A stretch of 64,000 nucleotides of DNA from Actinomycetota bacterium. GTDB lineage: Bacteria > Actinomycetota > CADDZG01 > WHSQ01. Location: positions 295,859-359,858 of the forward strand of contig JAUJNI010000001.1 in the NCBI GenBank assembly GCA_030446465.1, in the 5' to 3' direction. Numbering within the stretch: position 1 is the stretch's first letter; each line of letters opens with the position of its first letter. A model generated the notes under the pieces. It did no database searches. It was not told the DNA's origin and saw nothing but the letters and a program-made list of their open reading frames with translations. Positions 9,332 to 18,771 of the stretch are shown piece after piece. The position numbers and the translations under genes are program-made.

Positions 9332-10765
9332 CTAGGCCGCGAGCTCCCTTTCATCCATTTCTCGCGGCGAGCCGCCCGTCAGGCGATTGACGATCCAGAA
9401 GGCGACTCCTATGGCGAGCAGGATGCCTGCTCGGATGTAGATCTCGGCGGTGTTCTGGGTGACCAGGGCGAGGGAGACGATTGCACCAAGGACCGGCAGG
9501 AGCGTCGGCGCCTTGAAGTGCTCGTGCTCCACCGGGTCCTTTCGCAACACCAGGACGGAGACGTTGACCATGGCGAACACGAGCAACAGCAGCATCACCG
9601 TTGTATCAGCCAGGACATCGAGTTGGCCGGTGATGATCAGAACGACCGCCAGGGCAGTGGTGAACAGGATGGCCGCCGACGGTGTCCTGCGGCCCGGCAG
9701 AACTTTGCGAAAGAATCCCGGCACGATCCCTTGATTGGACATGCCGTAAACGAGGCGCGACGCCATGATCATGTTTATGAGAGCGCCGTTGGCAAGGGCG
9801 AACAACGCGATCACAGAGAACAACCGAAGCGGTATTCCAAGCGGCCCCTCTTTGACCACCTCGAGCAGCGGTCCGTCTGAGTTGGCGAGCTGGTTGGTCT
9901 CGACGACCATGGAGGCGGTCACGGTCACCAGCATGTAGATCACGCCGGCTGCAAGTAGTCCACCGAACAGCGCCCGGGGAAAGGCCCTGGCCGGATCCTT
10001 TGTCTCTTCGGCGACGTTGACCGAGTCTTCGAAGCCGAGCAGTGCGTAAAAGGCAAGGGTCGTGCCGCCGAGTATCGCAAGGAAGGGGGTGGCGCCTTCC
10101 TTGAACTCCAGCGCCCGAGACGGCTCTGCGTCCCCACCTGCCAACGCAAGAAAGCCGATGAGTATGATCAGCAGTAGACCGCCTACCTCGATGAGGGTGA
10201 ATGCGGCATTGGTCTTCACCGACTCGGCGATGCCCCGCAAGTTGATGAGAGTGACCAGTCCTATAAACACGAGCGAGACTGCAATGGTCGGGGCGTCGAG
10301 GAACTGCTTGAAGTAATCACCGGAAAAAGCGCGCGCGAGGGCGCTTGCGGAGGTCACTCCTGAGGCCATGACCGCAAAGGCAACCATGAAGGTGATGAAG
10401 GGGCTCTTGAAGGCCTTGTTCACGTAGAGGGCCGCGCCCGCGGCCTGGGGGTACTTGGTCACGAGTTCCGCGTATGCGCACGCGGTGAAGCTTGCGAGCA
10501 CGAAGGCGGCAAGGAACGAGGCCTACACGGCGCCTGCCACCTCTCCGGCGACCTCGCCGACGAGCGCGTAGATGCCTCCGCCCAGGATGTCGCCCAAGAT
10601 GAAGAAGAACAGCAGCTTGTTGCCGATGGCGCGCTTCAGGTCGGTTGGTGACTCACCCGGCCGCCGGCCTTCGTCCCCCTTGTGGTCCGTGCGATCGTCT
10701 GCCGCCCGTGCCTGCGTCTCATCCATGCGATTGGCCCCCCGCTGCTCGCCGGATTTGCGATTCAA
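9332..10765 (-). pseudogene. APC-family amino-acid permease interrupted by an in-frame TAG codon
   Basis: Two same-frame open segments, 10765-10523 and 10522-9332, together make one APC permease of about 477 codons. Twelve hydrophobic segments are visible, starting with KLLFFFILGDILGGGIYALV. They are separated only by TAG at 10525-10523, inside GEVAGEVAGAV*ASFLAAFVLAS. Related permeases usually have Trp at this place, so TGG to TAG is the simplest change. No rearrangement or frameshift is present, and everything downstream keeps its sequence character, so the lesion is recent or an error. The start is either ATG 10765 or ATG 10726. Substrate unknown. Confidence 0.8.
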
Positions 10766-10766
10766 T

Positions 10767-10779
10767 CATTCCAGGAATG
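10767..10779. promoter_or_regulatory. Short inverted repeat upstream of the permease gene
   Basis: CATTCC A GGAATG is a perfect 6-bp inverted repeat with a one-base centre, just upstream of the permease start and 24 bases from the carboxylase stop. It could be an operator or chance; nothing else supports it. Confidence 0.2.
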
Positions 10780-10802
10780 CAAGCGGTCTTCAATTCGAGA
10801 GG

Positions 10803-12545
10803 TCAGCGGATGACGGCGATGGTCGCTCCCGTTTCGACGGACTGACCATCCGAGACCTTCAGCTCCTCGACGGTCCCCTCGGTGTGGGCCAGGATCGAGT
10901 TCTCCATCTTCATCGCTTCGAGCACGACGATGGCGTCCCCCGCCTTGACCGTCTGGCCCTGGGCGACCAGCACCTTAACGATCGTGCCCTGCATCGGAGC
11001 CGCCAGGAGCTCTGAGCGACCCCCCGTTGCCCGCGACGACTTCTGCGGCGGCCGCGGCTTGCGCGGCATTACGGTCGTTTCGAGGTGCTCCCGGGCCTTC
11101 ACCTCGAAGCGCTTGCCGTCGACCTCGACCTCGAACAACCTCTCCACGACCTCGGGTTCGCCCGGTTGGGGGGTGGGAGTCGCCGGCTCGGTCAACACGG
11201 ACAGGTCCATCTCTCGTTCGACCGTGCCGGTGTGGTAGTCGCCCGTCACGAAACGCTCGTCTGTCAGCATCAAGCGGTGGAACGGGATGGTGGTCTTGAT
11301 GCCCTCGATCTCGTACTCGCCCAGTGCCCGGACCATCCGTCTTCTTGCCTCGTCCCGCGTGGCGCCGTAGGTAATCACCTTGGAGACGAGAGGGTCGTAG
11401 CTCTGGGGGATCGTTGAGTTCGGCTCGGCCCCCGAATCCACGCGCACGCCCGGCCCGCTCGGCTCCCGGTAGCGACCGATTGAGCCGGGGGCCGGCATGA
11501 ACCTCTTGGCAGGGTCCTCTGCGTTGACGCGGCACTCGATCGCAGCACCCCTCAGCTCGATGTCTCCCTGAGCCAGGTCGAGGGCGTCCCCCGCAGCGAC
11601 CAGCAGCTGAGCCCTAACGAGATCGATCCCGGTGACTAGCTCGGTGACGGGGTGCTCCACCTGCAAACGCGTGTTCATCTCGAGGAAGTAGAAGGTCTTC
11701 TGGTCGGAGTCGAGCAAGAACTCGCAGGTTCCCGCGTTGCGATAGCCGACCTGCTTGGAGACCTTGGCCGCGGCTTCCATGATCGCCTCGCGGACGCCGC
11801 GATCGAGCACGGGGGACGGGGATTCCTCGATCAGCTTTTGGTGCCGTCGCTGGAGCGAGCAGTCTCGCTCGGGAAAGGAGAGGACGTTTCCAGAAGCGTC
11901 GCCCATGACCTGCACCTCGATGTGACGAGGACGCTCGAGATAGCGCTCGAGATAGACGTCCGACGACGAGAAGTAGGCCTGCGCCTCCCGCGACGCGCCG
12001 GCAAGCGCCTCCTCGATCGCTCCCTTTTCGTTGACTACCCGGAAGCCCTTACCGCCACCTCCGGCTGCGGCCTTGATCGCAATGGGGAGGCCATGGCGTG
12101 TGACGAACGCAACCACGTCGTCGACTCGAGCAACCGGCTCTGTGGTGCCGGGCACCGTCGCGACTCCTGCCTCGGTCGCGGCGCGACGGGCGGCAACCTT
12201 GTCCCCCATCGAGTCGATGACTTCGGGCTGGGGGCCGACCCAAACGATGCCCGCGTCGACCACCGCCCGCGCGAACGAAGCGTTCTCCGCGAGGAAGCCA
12301 TAACCGGGGTGGATCGCCTCCGCGCCCGATCGCTTGGCCGCATCGAGGATCGAAGGGATGTCGAGGTAGGACTGCGCGGCCGGCGCGGGGCCGATGTTGT
12401 AGGCCTCATCCGCGTAGCGCGTGTGCACCGCGTTGACGTCCGCCTCCGAGTAGATCCCAATCGGGACGATGTCCATGTCGCGACAGGCGCGCATCACTCG
12501 GACTGCGATTTCCCCGCGATTGGCGACCAGCAGCTTTCTAAACAT
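10803..12545 (-). CDS. Acetyl/propionyl-CoA carboxylase alpha subunit (biotin carboxylase + biotin carrier)
   Basis: A 580-residue protein that carboxylates its own biotin and hands the carboxyl group to a separate carboxyltransferase subunit. The biotin carboxylase part (about 1-450) begins MFRKLLVANRGEIAVRVMRA, has the ATP-grasp glycine loop KAAAGGGGKGFRVV, and keeps FLEMNTRLQVEHPVTE. The carrier domain at the end carries the biotinylation site EAMKMEN near residue 546. Length is typical of actinobacterial AccA3-type proteins. It is divergent from birA across 20 bases, so the ligase that biotinylates it is next door. It is a second copy distinct from the one at 22017-23696. Confidence 0.93.
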   Translation of the reverse strand: MFRKLLVANRGEIAVRVMRACRDMDIVPIGIYSEADVNAVHTRYADEAYNIGPAPAAQSYLDIPSILDAAKRSGAEAIHPGYGFLAENASFARAVVDAGIVWVGPQPEVIDSMGDKVAARRAATEAGVATVPGTTEPVARVDDVVAFVTRHGLPIAIKAAAGGGGKGFRVVNEKGAIEEALAGASREAQAYFSSSDVYLERYLERPRHIEVQVMGDASGNVLSFPERDCSLQRRHQKLIEESPSPVLDRGVREAIMEAAAKVSKQVGYRNAGTCEFLLDSDQKTFYFLEMNTRLQVEHPVTELVTGIDLVRAQLLVAAGDALDLAQGDIELRGAAIECRVNAEDPAKRFMPAPGSIGRYREPSGPGVRVDSGAEPNSTIPQSYDPLVSKVITYGATRDEARRRMVRALGEYEIEGIKTTIPFHRLMLTDERFVTGDYHTGTVEREMDLSVLTEPATPTPQPGEPEVVERLFEVEVDGKRFEVKAREHLETTVMPRKPRPPQKSSRATGGRSELLAAPMQGTIVKVLVAQGQTVKAGDAIVVLEAMKMENSILAHTEGTVEELKVSDGQSVETGATIAVIR

Positions 12546-12565
12546 GGGCTTCGTATCCTAGTGCC

Positions 12566-13390
12566 GTGCTGCCCGAGGACTTGAGTGAGGGTGCCTTGGA
12601 GCGGGCGCTCTCAGGGAGACGCTTCGGTGCTCCGCGCAGGGTCTTCGACTCGATCGGCTCCACCAACAGCGAGGCTCTTCGCTGGGTGGAGGAAGGGGCC
12701 GCCGAAGGAGCGCTGGTGCTGGCGGATCACCAGACCGAGGGTCGCGGTCGCTGGGGCAGGAGCTGGTTAGACGAACCGGGCGCCTCGCTCATGTTCTCGA
12801 TAGTGCTGCGGCCCCGGCTCGACGGGGCGAGAGCCGGCATACTGACGACAGCACTCGGTGTGGCGGTCGCCGAGGGGATCGAGGCAGTTACCGGCCTTTC
12901 GACGATGCTCAAGTGGCCCAACGACGTGATGGTCGATGGACGCAAGATCGCGGGCATCTTGGTCGAGACACGCATGTCGCAAGCGACGGTCGAGGCCGCG
13001 GTCGCAGGGGTGGGGATCAACGTGAGCTGGGGTGCCGAAGATCTTCCCGACTCACTGGTGGGCCGCGCCACGACTGTGGCCGCGGAGGTGGTGAGACTCG
13101 GGGACGCCAAGGTACCGGACCGTGCCGAGCTCCTCGGCTCGGTAGTTGCCGCCATCGAGAGGATCTATCCCCTGATCAATCGGGATGCCGGTCGCCGGCT
13201 GATCCTCGAGGCAACGAAGAGATCGGAAGTTCTGGGGGCAACCGTCACAATCCGCCTCTCCAACGGCGGTGAGGTGCAAGGGGTGGCGCGCGAGCTGAGG
13301 CCCACCGGCGGGCTGCTGATCGACGCGACGAGCGGCCCCCTCGAGGTCACGGCCGGAGAAGTCCTGAGCCTCCGAACCCCGGCCCCTTAG
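12566..13390 (+). CDS. birA: Biotin-[acetyl-CoA-carboxylase] ligase (BirA, monofunctional)
   Basis: A 274-residue ligase that attaches biotin to the AMKM lysine of carrier domains. The biotinyl-AMP loop GRGRWGRSWLDEPG is around residues 65-78, and the core LKWPNDVMVDGRKIAGILVE is complete. A short C-terminal SH3-like domain is present (GEVQGVARELRPTGGLLI). No N-terminal winged helix is seen, so it should not act as a repressor of biotin genes. It probably shares a divergent promoter region with the carboxylase gene at 10803-12545. Confidence 0.93.
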   Translation: MLPEDLSEGALERALSGRRFGAPRRVFDSIGSTNSEALRWVEEGAAEGALVLADHQTEGRGRWGRSWLDEPGASLMFSIVLRPRLDGARAGILTTALGVAVAEGIEAVTGLSTMLKWPNDVMVDGRKIAGILVETRMSQATVEAAVAGVGINVSWGAEDLPDSLVGRATTVAAEVVRLGDAKVPDRAELLGSVVAAIERIYPLINRDAGRRLILEATKRSEVLGATVTIRLSNGGEVQGVARELRPTGGLLIDATSGPLEVTAGEVLSLRTPAP

Positions 13391-13458
13391 ACCGCTCTTT
13401 CATATCCGGCATCTCATCAACCCCTTTATTTCGTGGGCGAACGCGCCGAAAAGGCCCT

Positions 13459-15984
13459 ATGGGTCTATCGAGAGGAGAACCCTTGGGAGCATCGGTGGCA
13501 CAAGCGGACGAGTCCCGGCCCGATTTCCGTCACCGGATCGTCGAGCATGGTGCTCACCGGCTTTGGATGGTCTTTCTCGGCTTTTGCCTGCTCTGTATCG
13601 GGATGTTCTTCCTTCTTCCAGTGGGTGGGCGCGGCCAGGCATGGACCGACACGGGCCTTTCAATCGCCGCTCTTCTCGCGGTGGCGTCAGGCATCTGGCT
13701 GAACCGCCCGCGGCGGCCTGCGGCCTGGTACTTGCTCGCGGCCGGATTGGCGTCCTATTCAGTGGCGAACTACATCTTTTTTACAGTTCCGCCGTTCCCC
13801 TCGCCCGCCGACTTCTTTTTCTTTCTCTCTTACGCCCTCTTTCTGGTTGCGTTCATCTTGTTTATCCGCGATCGCACCGGGGGCGAGGATCGAGCGGGGC
13901 TGATCGACGCCCTTATCGTCACCGCCGCTGTGGCTGTCCCCGCCTGGGTCTTTCTGATGGCGCCCTACGTGCGCCTCTCTGAGATCTCGCTTCCGGCGCG
14001 TCTGGTGTCGATGGGGTATCCGGTGGTAGACCTGCTCTTGCTCGCGGTCCTCGTCCGCCTGCTGTTGACCCCCGGCGGACGCCCGCTTTCACACCTCTTC
14101 CTCGGGCTTGCAATGATGGGTCAACTCACGGCAGATACCGGCTATGGCCTGCATGCGCTGGCGGGAACGTGGCAGTACGGCAGTCCGTTCACCGCTGGTT
14201 GGATGCTGACCTTCACCTTCCTCGGGACGGCCGCTCTGCACCCGTCAATGCGACAGTTGTCTGAGCCCGCAGGAGAGGCGGGGGAGACGGCCACGCGGGG
14301 GCGACTTGCCCTGCTTGCGGGTGCCGCTCTGATCCCACCGATCGTGCTCGCGATCCCGAGCATCGGCGTGGCGGACACTTCTGTAATCGGCGGTATCTCG
14401 GGTGTGTTGTTCCTACTCGTGCTGTCACGTGTCGCCGGGCTCATGAGAGACGTCAACGAGTACAGGCGCATGGAGAAGATGAAAGACGAATTCGTGTCGG
14501 TGGTCAGTCACGAGCTCCGGACGCCGCTCACCTCGATCAGGGGCGCGCTGGGCCTCGTGGCCGGAGGAGTGCTCGGCCCCCTGCCGGAAAAAGCGCAGCG
14601 CATGATCGACATCGCCGCGTCCAACAGCGATCGGCTGGTTCGTTTGATAAACGACATCCTCGACATCGAGAAGATGGAATCAGGCAAGGTGATGATGCAG
14701 AAGCAAGACTGCAACGCCGCCGACCTTATGAGGCAGGCCTCGGAAGAGATGACGGCGATGGGCCGTGACGCGGGGGTCACTTTGTCGGTGGAGCCGCTCG
14801 ACGCGCCGCTTCATGCGGATCCCGATCGAGTGGTGCAGACCCTTACCAACTTGATAAGCAACGCCATCAAGTTCTCGCCCAGCGGCGGCTCGGTGGACGT
14901 CGGTGCGGTCAGGCGAGGGCCGGACGTCCTCTTCCAGGTGCGGGACTCGGGGCGAGGGATCCCACAGGATCAACTGGAAAATGTGTTCGGTCGCTTCCAG
15001 CAGGTAGACGCCTCAGACTCGCGGGAAAAGGGGGGCACCGGTCTCGGGCTCGCGATCTGTCGGAGCATCGTCCGGCAGCACGGGGGCGAGATCTGGATCC
15101 AAAGCGAAGGCGCCGGCAAGGGCTCGACCTTCTTCTTCACGCTTCCGGCTTCGACGAAGCGGATCGAGCGTGTGACGAGGCCCGCTTCTACGAATGGACC
15201 CCTGCTCTTGGTGTGCGACGACGACCCTTCGGTCCTGGAGGTCGTGAGCGAGCTGCTGGAGCAGCGGGACTATCGTGTGATCACGGCAACCTCCGCAGAG
15301 GAAGCAGTCGCCAAGGCCGCTACCGATGGGCCCGCAGCGATCCTTCTCGATCTCCTCATGCCGGGGACCAACGGGTGGCAGGCGGCAACTCTGCTTGAGG
15401 GAGCGCGACGAAACCAAGGACATACCGATCGTGATCCTGAGCGTCCTGTCTCCCGACGAAGCAGAGCCGGTTGAAACGGACGTCGCAGGGTGGGTGGTGA
15501 AGCCTCTCGAGGGGGATTCTCTGTTCACGGCTCTCGAGAGAGCGTTGACTCCTGGTAAGCAACTGTCAACCGTCCTCATCGTGGAGGACGATCCGGACCT
15601 GGTCCACGTGCTGACCACGATGTTCGAGCGGCAGGCCCTGCAGGTGCTCACCGCGAGGGGAAGCGACGAGGCCATTGAGCTGAGCGAGCACACTCCACCA
15701 GATCTCGTCATCCTCGACCTCGCGCTGAGCGACGGCGACGGGTTTGCCGTGGTCGAGTGGATGCGACGCCATGACCGCCTTCGGTTGGCCCCCTCGTCGT
15801 CTATACGGCGAGCGACCTCAACGAGGCTGAACGAGAGAAGCTCCGTCTTGGTCATACGGAGTTCCTCACCAAGGGCCGAGTAAGTGCCAAGGAGTTCGAG
15901 CAGCGTGTCACCAAGTTGATCGGCGAGATCACCCAGGACGCACCAGCCGTATGGGAACCGGTGCTCGTGAGTGGCGATGTCTAG
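13459..15984 (+). pseudogene. Hybrid sensor histidine kinase (HisKA-HATPase-REC-REC) with two frameshifts
   Basis: The N-terminal ~320 residues form about nine membrane segments (a sensor of unknown type). HisKA follows with the phospho-acceptor in VSHELRTPLTS (His351), then an HATPase domain ending in GGTGLGLAICRSIVRQHGG, then a receiver with the phospho-acceptor Asp in ILLDLLMPG (about residue 631). Frame 1 breaks at the GGG of 15399-15401, where one extra G turns EERDETKDIP into EGARRNQ. Reading continues in frame 2 through a second receiver (VILDLALSDGDG) and returns to frame 1 at the C-run 15789-15793, where one C seems missing. The frame then runs to TAG 15982. If the two indels are errors, the gene encodes one protein of about 840 residues. 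Confidence 0.8.
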
Positions 15985-16351
15985 GCGAGTGCTCATCGTC
16001 GACGACGACGACAACATCCGGGAGGTGGCCCAGGTCAGCCTCGAGGCCGTAGCGGGCTGGGAGGTCCTTGCAGCAAGCTCCGGCCACGAGGGCGTCGAGA
16101 AGGCCATCGCCGAGGGCCCCGAGGCCGTCCTGCTGGACGTGATGATGCCGGACATGGACGGCCCAACCACGTTCGAGAAGCTCAGGGCGGACGGCGCCAC
16201 CTGTGACATTCCCGTCGTCTTCCTTACGGCAAAGATCCAGGCCTCCGACCGGGCCAGGTTGACCGAGCTCGGGGCACGCGGCGTGATCGCGAAACCGTTC
16301 GACCCTCTGAGCCTGGCCGAACAGATCGCGACCCTGCTCGACTGGCGGTAG
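15977..16351 (+). CDS. Single-domain response regulator
   Basis: A 124-residue receiver domain with no output domain. The acidic pair is in VLIVDDDDNIREV, the phospho-acceptor Asp in AVLLDVMMPDMDG, the Thr in VVFLTAK, and the conserved Lys in VIAKPFDPLSL. ATG at 15977 overlaps the kinase stop (ATGTCTAG), so the two are coupled and it is the probable partner of the hybrid kinase upstream. A GTG six bases earlier is an alternative start. Confidence 0.88.
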   Translation: MSRRVLIVDDDDNIREVAQVSLEAVAGWEVLAASSGHEGVEKAIAEGPEAVLLDVMMPDMDGPTTFEKLRADGATCDIPVVFLTAKIQASDRARLTELGARGVIAKPFDPLSLAEQIATLLDWR

Positions 16352-16413
16352 GCCGCTCCGCTCCACTGATCCCGCGGGCCGTGCTCCAATCCCACCGCGG
16401 ATAGTTTCCGTGC

Positions 16414-17574
16414 ATGACCATCGAGCTGTCGCGCGACGAGGCGCGCCGCATGTTCCTGAAGGCTCAAGATTTGATCGGAGCGCCCGATCGACGCGGGGGC
16501 GTGCCCGGTGTCCTGAGGTCGCTCGCCGCGATACAGCTCGACACCATCTCGGTTCTGGCGCGCAGTCACGAGCTGGTCCCCTATGCGCGGCTCGGTCCCG
16601 TCGATCGAGCGGCGGTGGAAGACGCGTACTGGGGGCCGTCGAGGCAGGCGTTCGAGTACTGGGCTCACGCAGCTTGCGTCTTGCCGATCGACTACTGGCC
16701 CTATTTCTCCTTCAGGCGGCGCCGGTATCGGGAGTTGTACGGGCATTCCCGGCAAGAGTTGAAGAAGAACATCCTGAAGCGTCTCAACGCCGAAGGTCCT
16801 CTCACCGCAACCGACCTGGGGGGAGCCAAGAAGGGGGGTCCGTGGTGGGACTGGTCGGACGCCAAGAGAGCGGCCGAGCTGCTGTTGATGTGCGGAGAGG
16901 TCGTTTGCGTCCGGCGAAAGGGCTGGAAACGGGTGTACGACCTCCCGGAGCGGGCGGTTCCGGCCGACCTGCTCACTCAGGACTTGGGCGACCACCAGTG
17001 CTTCGTCGAGCTGACGCGCGCCGCGGTGAAGCGACTGGGCGTGGCGACGACCAAAGACCTCGCCGACTACTTCCGCATGCGGATCGACACCGTGACGCCG
17101 GCGCTCGAGGGTGCGGGACTCGTCCCTGTGACGGTGCGCGGGTGGAGCGAGCAAGCATGGGCCGACCCCTCTCTGCTCGAGGACCTGGGGGCCGGACGTA
17201 TTCGAGGGCGTCATCGCACGACCCTTCTGTCGCCCTTCGACTCACTCGTGTGGGACCGGGCGCGCACCAAGCGCGTCTTTAGCTTTGCGCACCTGCTCGA
17301 GGCCTACGTGCCGAAACCCAAGCGGATCCACGGCTACTTCGCCATGCCGCTTTTGACGGCCGGCAGATTGGTGGGGCGCGTCGATCCAGCGCGCTCCGGC
17401 AAGACGCTGGTCGCTCGGCAGTTATCCGTCGAAGCCGCTTCCCTGCCGGCAATGGCGGCGGCTCTGGCGGAAGCGGCGCTCTGGGTGGGCCTCGATTCCG
17501 TTGCGATCGAGACGGTCGATCCTCCAGAGCTTCGCGGCGCCCTGCAAAAGGAGCTGGATCGTGTCGCGCCGTAG
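16414..17574 (+). CDS. YcaQ-like winged-helix DNA glycosylase (HTH_42 family)
   Basis: A 386-residue member of the AlkZ/YcaQ family, built of tandem winged-helix modules. YcaQ enzymes excise bulky alkylated bases and unhook interstrand crosslinks. The active-site motif is read as AIQLDTISVLARSHELV, giving Gln-x-Asp, the YcaQ type rather than the Gln-x-Gln of AlkZ. The late segment LLSPFDSLVWDR is another family hallmark. The stop overlaps the start of mug by 14 bases, so two base-excision enzymes are produced together. The glycosylase activity is inferred from the family. Confidence 0.8.
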   Translation: MTIELSRDEARRMFLKAQDLIGAPDRRGGVPGVLRSLAAIQLDTISVLARSHELVPYARLGPVDRAAVEDAYWGPSRQAFEYWAHAACVLPIDYWPYFSFRRRRYRELYGHSRQELKKNILKRLNAEGPLTATDLGGAKKGGPWWDWSDAKRAAELLLMCGEVVCVRRKGWKRVYDLPERAVPADLLTQDLGDHQCFVELTRAAVKRLGVATTKDLADYFRMRIDTVTPALEGAGLVPVTVRGWSEQAWADPSLLEDLGAGRIRGRHRTTLLSPFDSLVWDRARTKRVFSFAHLLEAYVPKPKRIHGYFAMPLLTAGRLVGRVDPARSGKTLVARQLSVEAASLPAMAAALAEAALWVGLDSVAIETVDPPELRGALQKELDRVAP

Positions 17575-18142
17575 TGGGGTCAAGCCCACCGTGACTTCGG
17601 CCAAGCCGACGAAGCAGGACCTCGAGGCCGCCGCGACAAAGACGGTGCGCGACCTCATCGCTCCGAGCTTGAGGGTCCTGTTCTGCGGCATAAATCCCGG
17701 CCTCTATTCCGGCGCAACGGGCCACCACTTTGCTCGCCCGGGCAACCGCTTCTGGCCGGCCCTGCATCGCTCGGGATTCACCCCTCGGTTGCTTGCGCCC
17801 GCCGAGGAGGAGGAGCTCCTCGGCTACGGCATCGGCATTACGAACCTGGTCGCCCGTTGCACCGCGGCCGCCGACGAGTTGAGCGCAGAAGAGCTCCGGC
17901 ACGGGGGCCTCACGCTTCAGCGCAAGGTGCGGAGATACCGCCCGCGATTCGTCGCTTTCGCCGGAGTGACGGCGTACAGGACCGCCTTCGCCCGCCGAGG
18001 TGCGCGAGTAGGCTCGCAGGAAGAGCTGATCGGCAGCACGCGCCTGTGGGTCCTTCCGAACCCGAGCGGCCTCAACGCGCACTACCAGCTCGACGGCCTG
18101 GCCGAGGAGTTCTCCCGCCTTCGCGTGGAAGTCGAAGCCTGA
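17561..18142 (+). CDS. mug: G/U(T)-mismatch DNA glycosylase (Mug)
   Basis: A 193-residue uracil-DNA-glycosylase-superfamily enzyme that removes uracil or thymine opposite guanine. The first motif is FCGINPGLYSGATGHHFARP, with the GINPG(L)xS pattern of Mug, and the second is LPNPSGLNAHYQ. GTG at 17561 is taken as start because the family begins shortly before the CGINPG strand; this places the start inside the 3' end of the YcaQ gene. About 40 N-terminal residues precede the domain. Confidence 0.87.
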   Translation: MSRRSGVKPTVTSAKPTKQDLEAAATKTVRDLIAPSLRVLFCGINPGLYSGATGHHFARPGNRFWPALHRSGFTPRLLAPAEEEELLGYGIGITNLVARCTAAADELSAEELRHGGLTLQRKVRRYRPRFVAFAGVTAYRTAFARRGARVGSQEELIGSTRLWVLPNPSGLNAHYQLDGLAEEFSRLRVEVEA

Positions 18143-18171
18143 CTACGATATGGCGAGTGCAAGCCACCGGG

Positions 18172-18525
18172 ATGGAAAGGATGAAGCGGTACCGGCTGGC
18201 CGCGACCTTCGTCGCGTTGAACGTCCTCGGCTCGATCGGGGTGGTCCGTCAGCTGGCCTTGATGACTTCCCAAGGCGTTGGGTGGGGGCCGTTTCTCATC
18301 GGGATGGCGCTCGCGTGGACCGAGGGCATGCTCGTCGTGAAGCTCACCGGCCCCCTGGACCTCACTCAGGGCAGCTTTCGGACCCTCTTCACCAAGCTGG
18401 CGATGGCGGTCGCCATCTGCCTTGTCACTTCCAACGCAGTTGTGAACGGCTACGTCGCGGGGGCAGCGTGGGTGGCCGCCTACCTGCTGCGCAGGGCCCA
18501 GCCCAAAGTGGCCCCCGGTAGGTAG
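18172..18525 (+). CDS. Small integral membrane protein of unknown function
   Basis: A 117-residue protein with four hydrophobic stretches, at about residues 8-30, 38-58, 70-90 and 92-107. It begins MERMKRYRLAATFVALNVLG and ends in a basic tail. A second ATG at 18181 is possible. No conserved motif is recognised. It lies 30 bases after mug and may be read from the same transcript. Confidence 0.6.
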   Translation: MERMKRYRLAATFVALNVLGSIGVVRQLALMTSQGVGWGPFLIGMALAWTEGMLVVKLTGPLDLTQGSFRTLFTKLAMAVAICLVTSNAVVNGYVAGAAWVAAYLLRRAQPKVAPGR

Positions 18526-18615
18526 GCCCCTTCCACCGTTAGGATGCTCGCGGGTCCTTGGACAACTGCCAGTGGAGGCGCGCGCGTGCTCAGCTACGTT
18601 CACCATCTCGCCTGA

Positions 18616-18771
18616 GTGGCCGAGCAGGCGGAGAAGCTGCGGGTCGCGCAGCTCAGGAGGTCGAGGGGTAGCAAGCGTTTCGGGCTGAGGCGTCCGTCGA
18701 CGAGCGGGGCACGGCCCTCGGACACGACGGTGCTCGAGGGAAGAGCCATCGCCCTGCCAGAAGCCCCATGA
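18616..18771 (+). CDS. Possible 51-residue small protein coupled to the carboxyltransferase gene
   Basis: GTG at 18616 opens a 51-codon frame whose TGA (18769-18771) overlaps the ATG of the next gene as ATGA. The peptide is strongly basic in its first 33 residues, with no membrane segment. Its position, just before a carboxyltransferase beta gene, is where actinobacterial carboxylase loci sometimes carry a small epsilon-type subunit, but the sequence shows no clear match. The ribosome site is weak. It may be non-coding leader. Confidence 0.25.
   Translation: MAEQAEKLRVAQLRRSRGSKRFGLRRPSTSGARPSDTTVLEGRAIALPEAP

Noticed and set aside
10523-10525. TAG in the permease as a recoded pyrrolysine or other read-through site
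   Set aside because: No downstream recoding element or pyrrolysine genes are visible, and the usual residue there is Trp, so a nonsense mutation or error is simpler.
15013-17214. A 733-codon open frame on the minus strand
   Set aside because: It runs antisense through the kinase, regulator and YcaQ genes, all of which have clear family motifs on the plus strand.
18601-18660. A tRNA-Ser/Leu-like stretch (GCCTGAGTGGCCGAGCAGG)
   Set aside because: It resembles a D-arm, but no anticodon arm, T-loop (GGTTCGAATCC) or closing acceptor stem follows.
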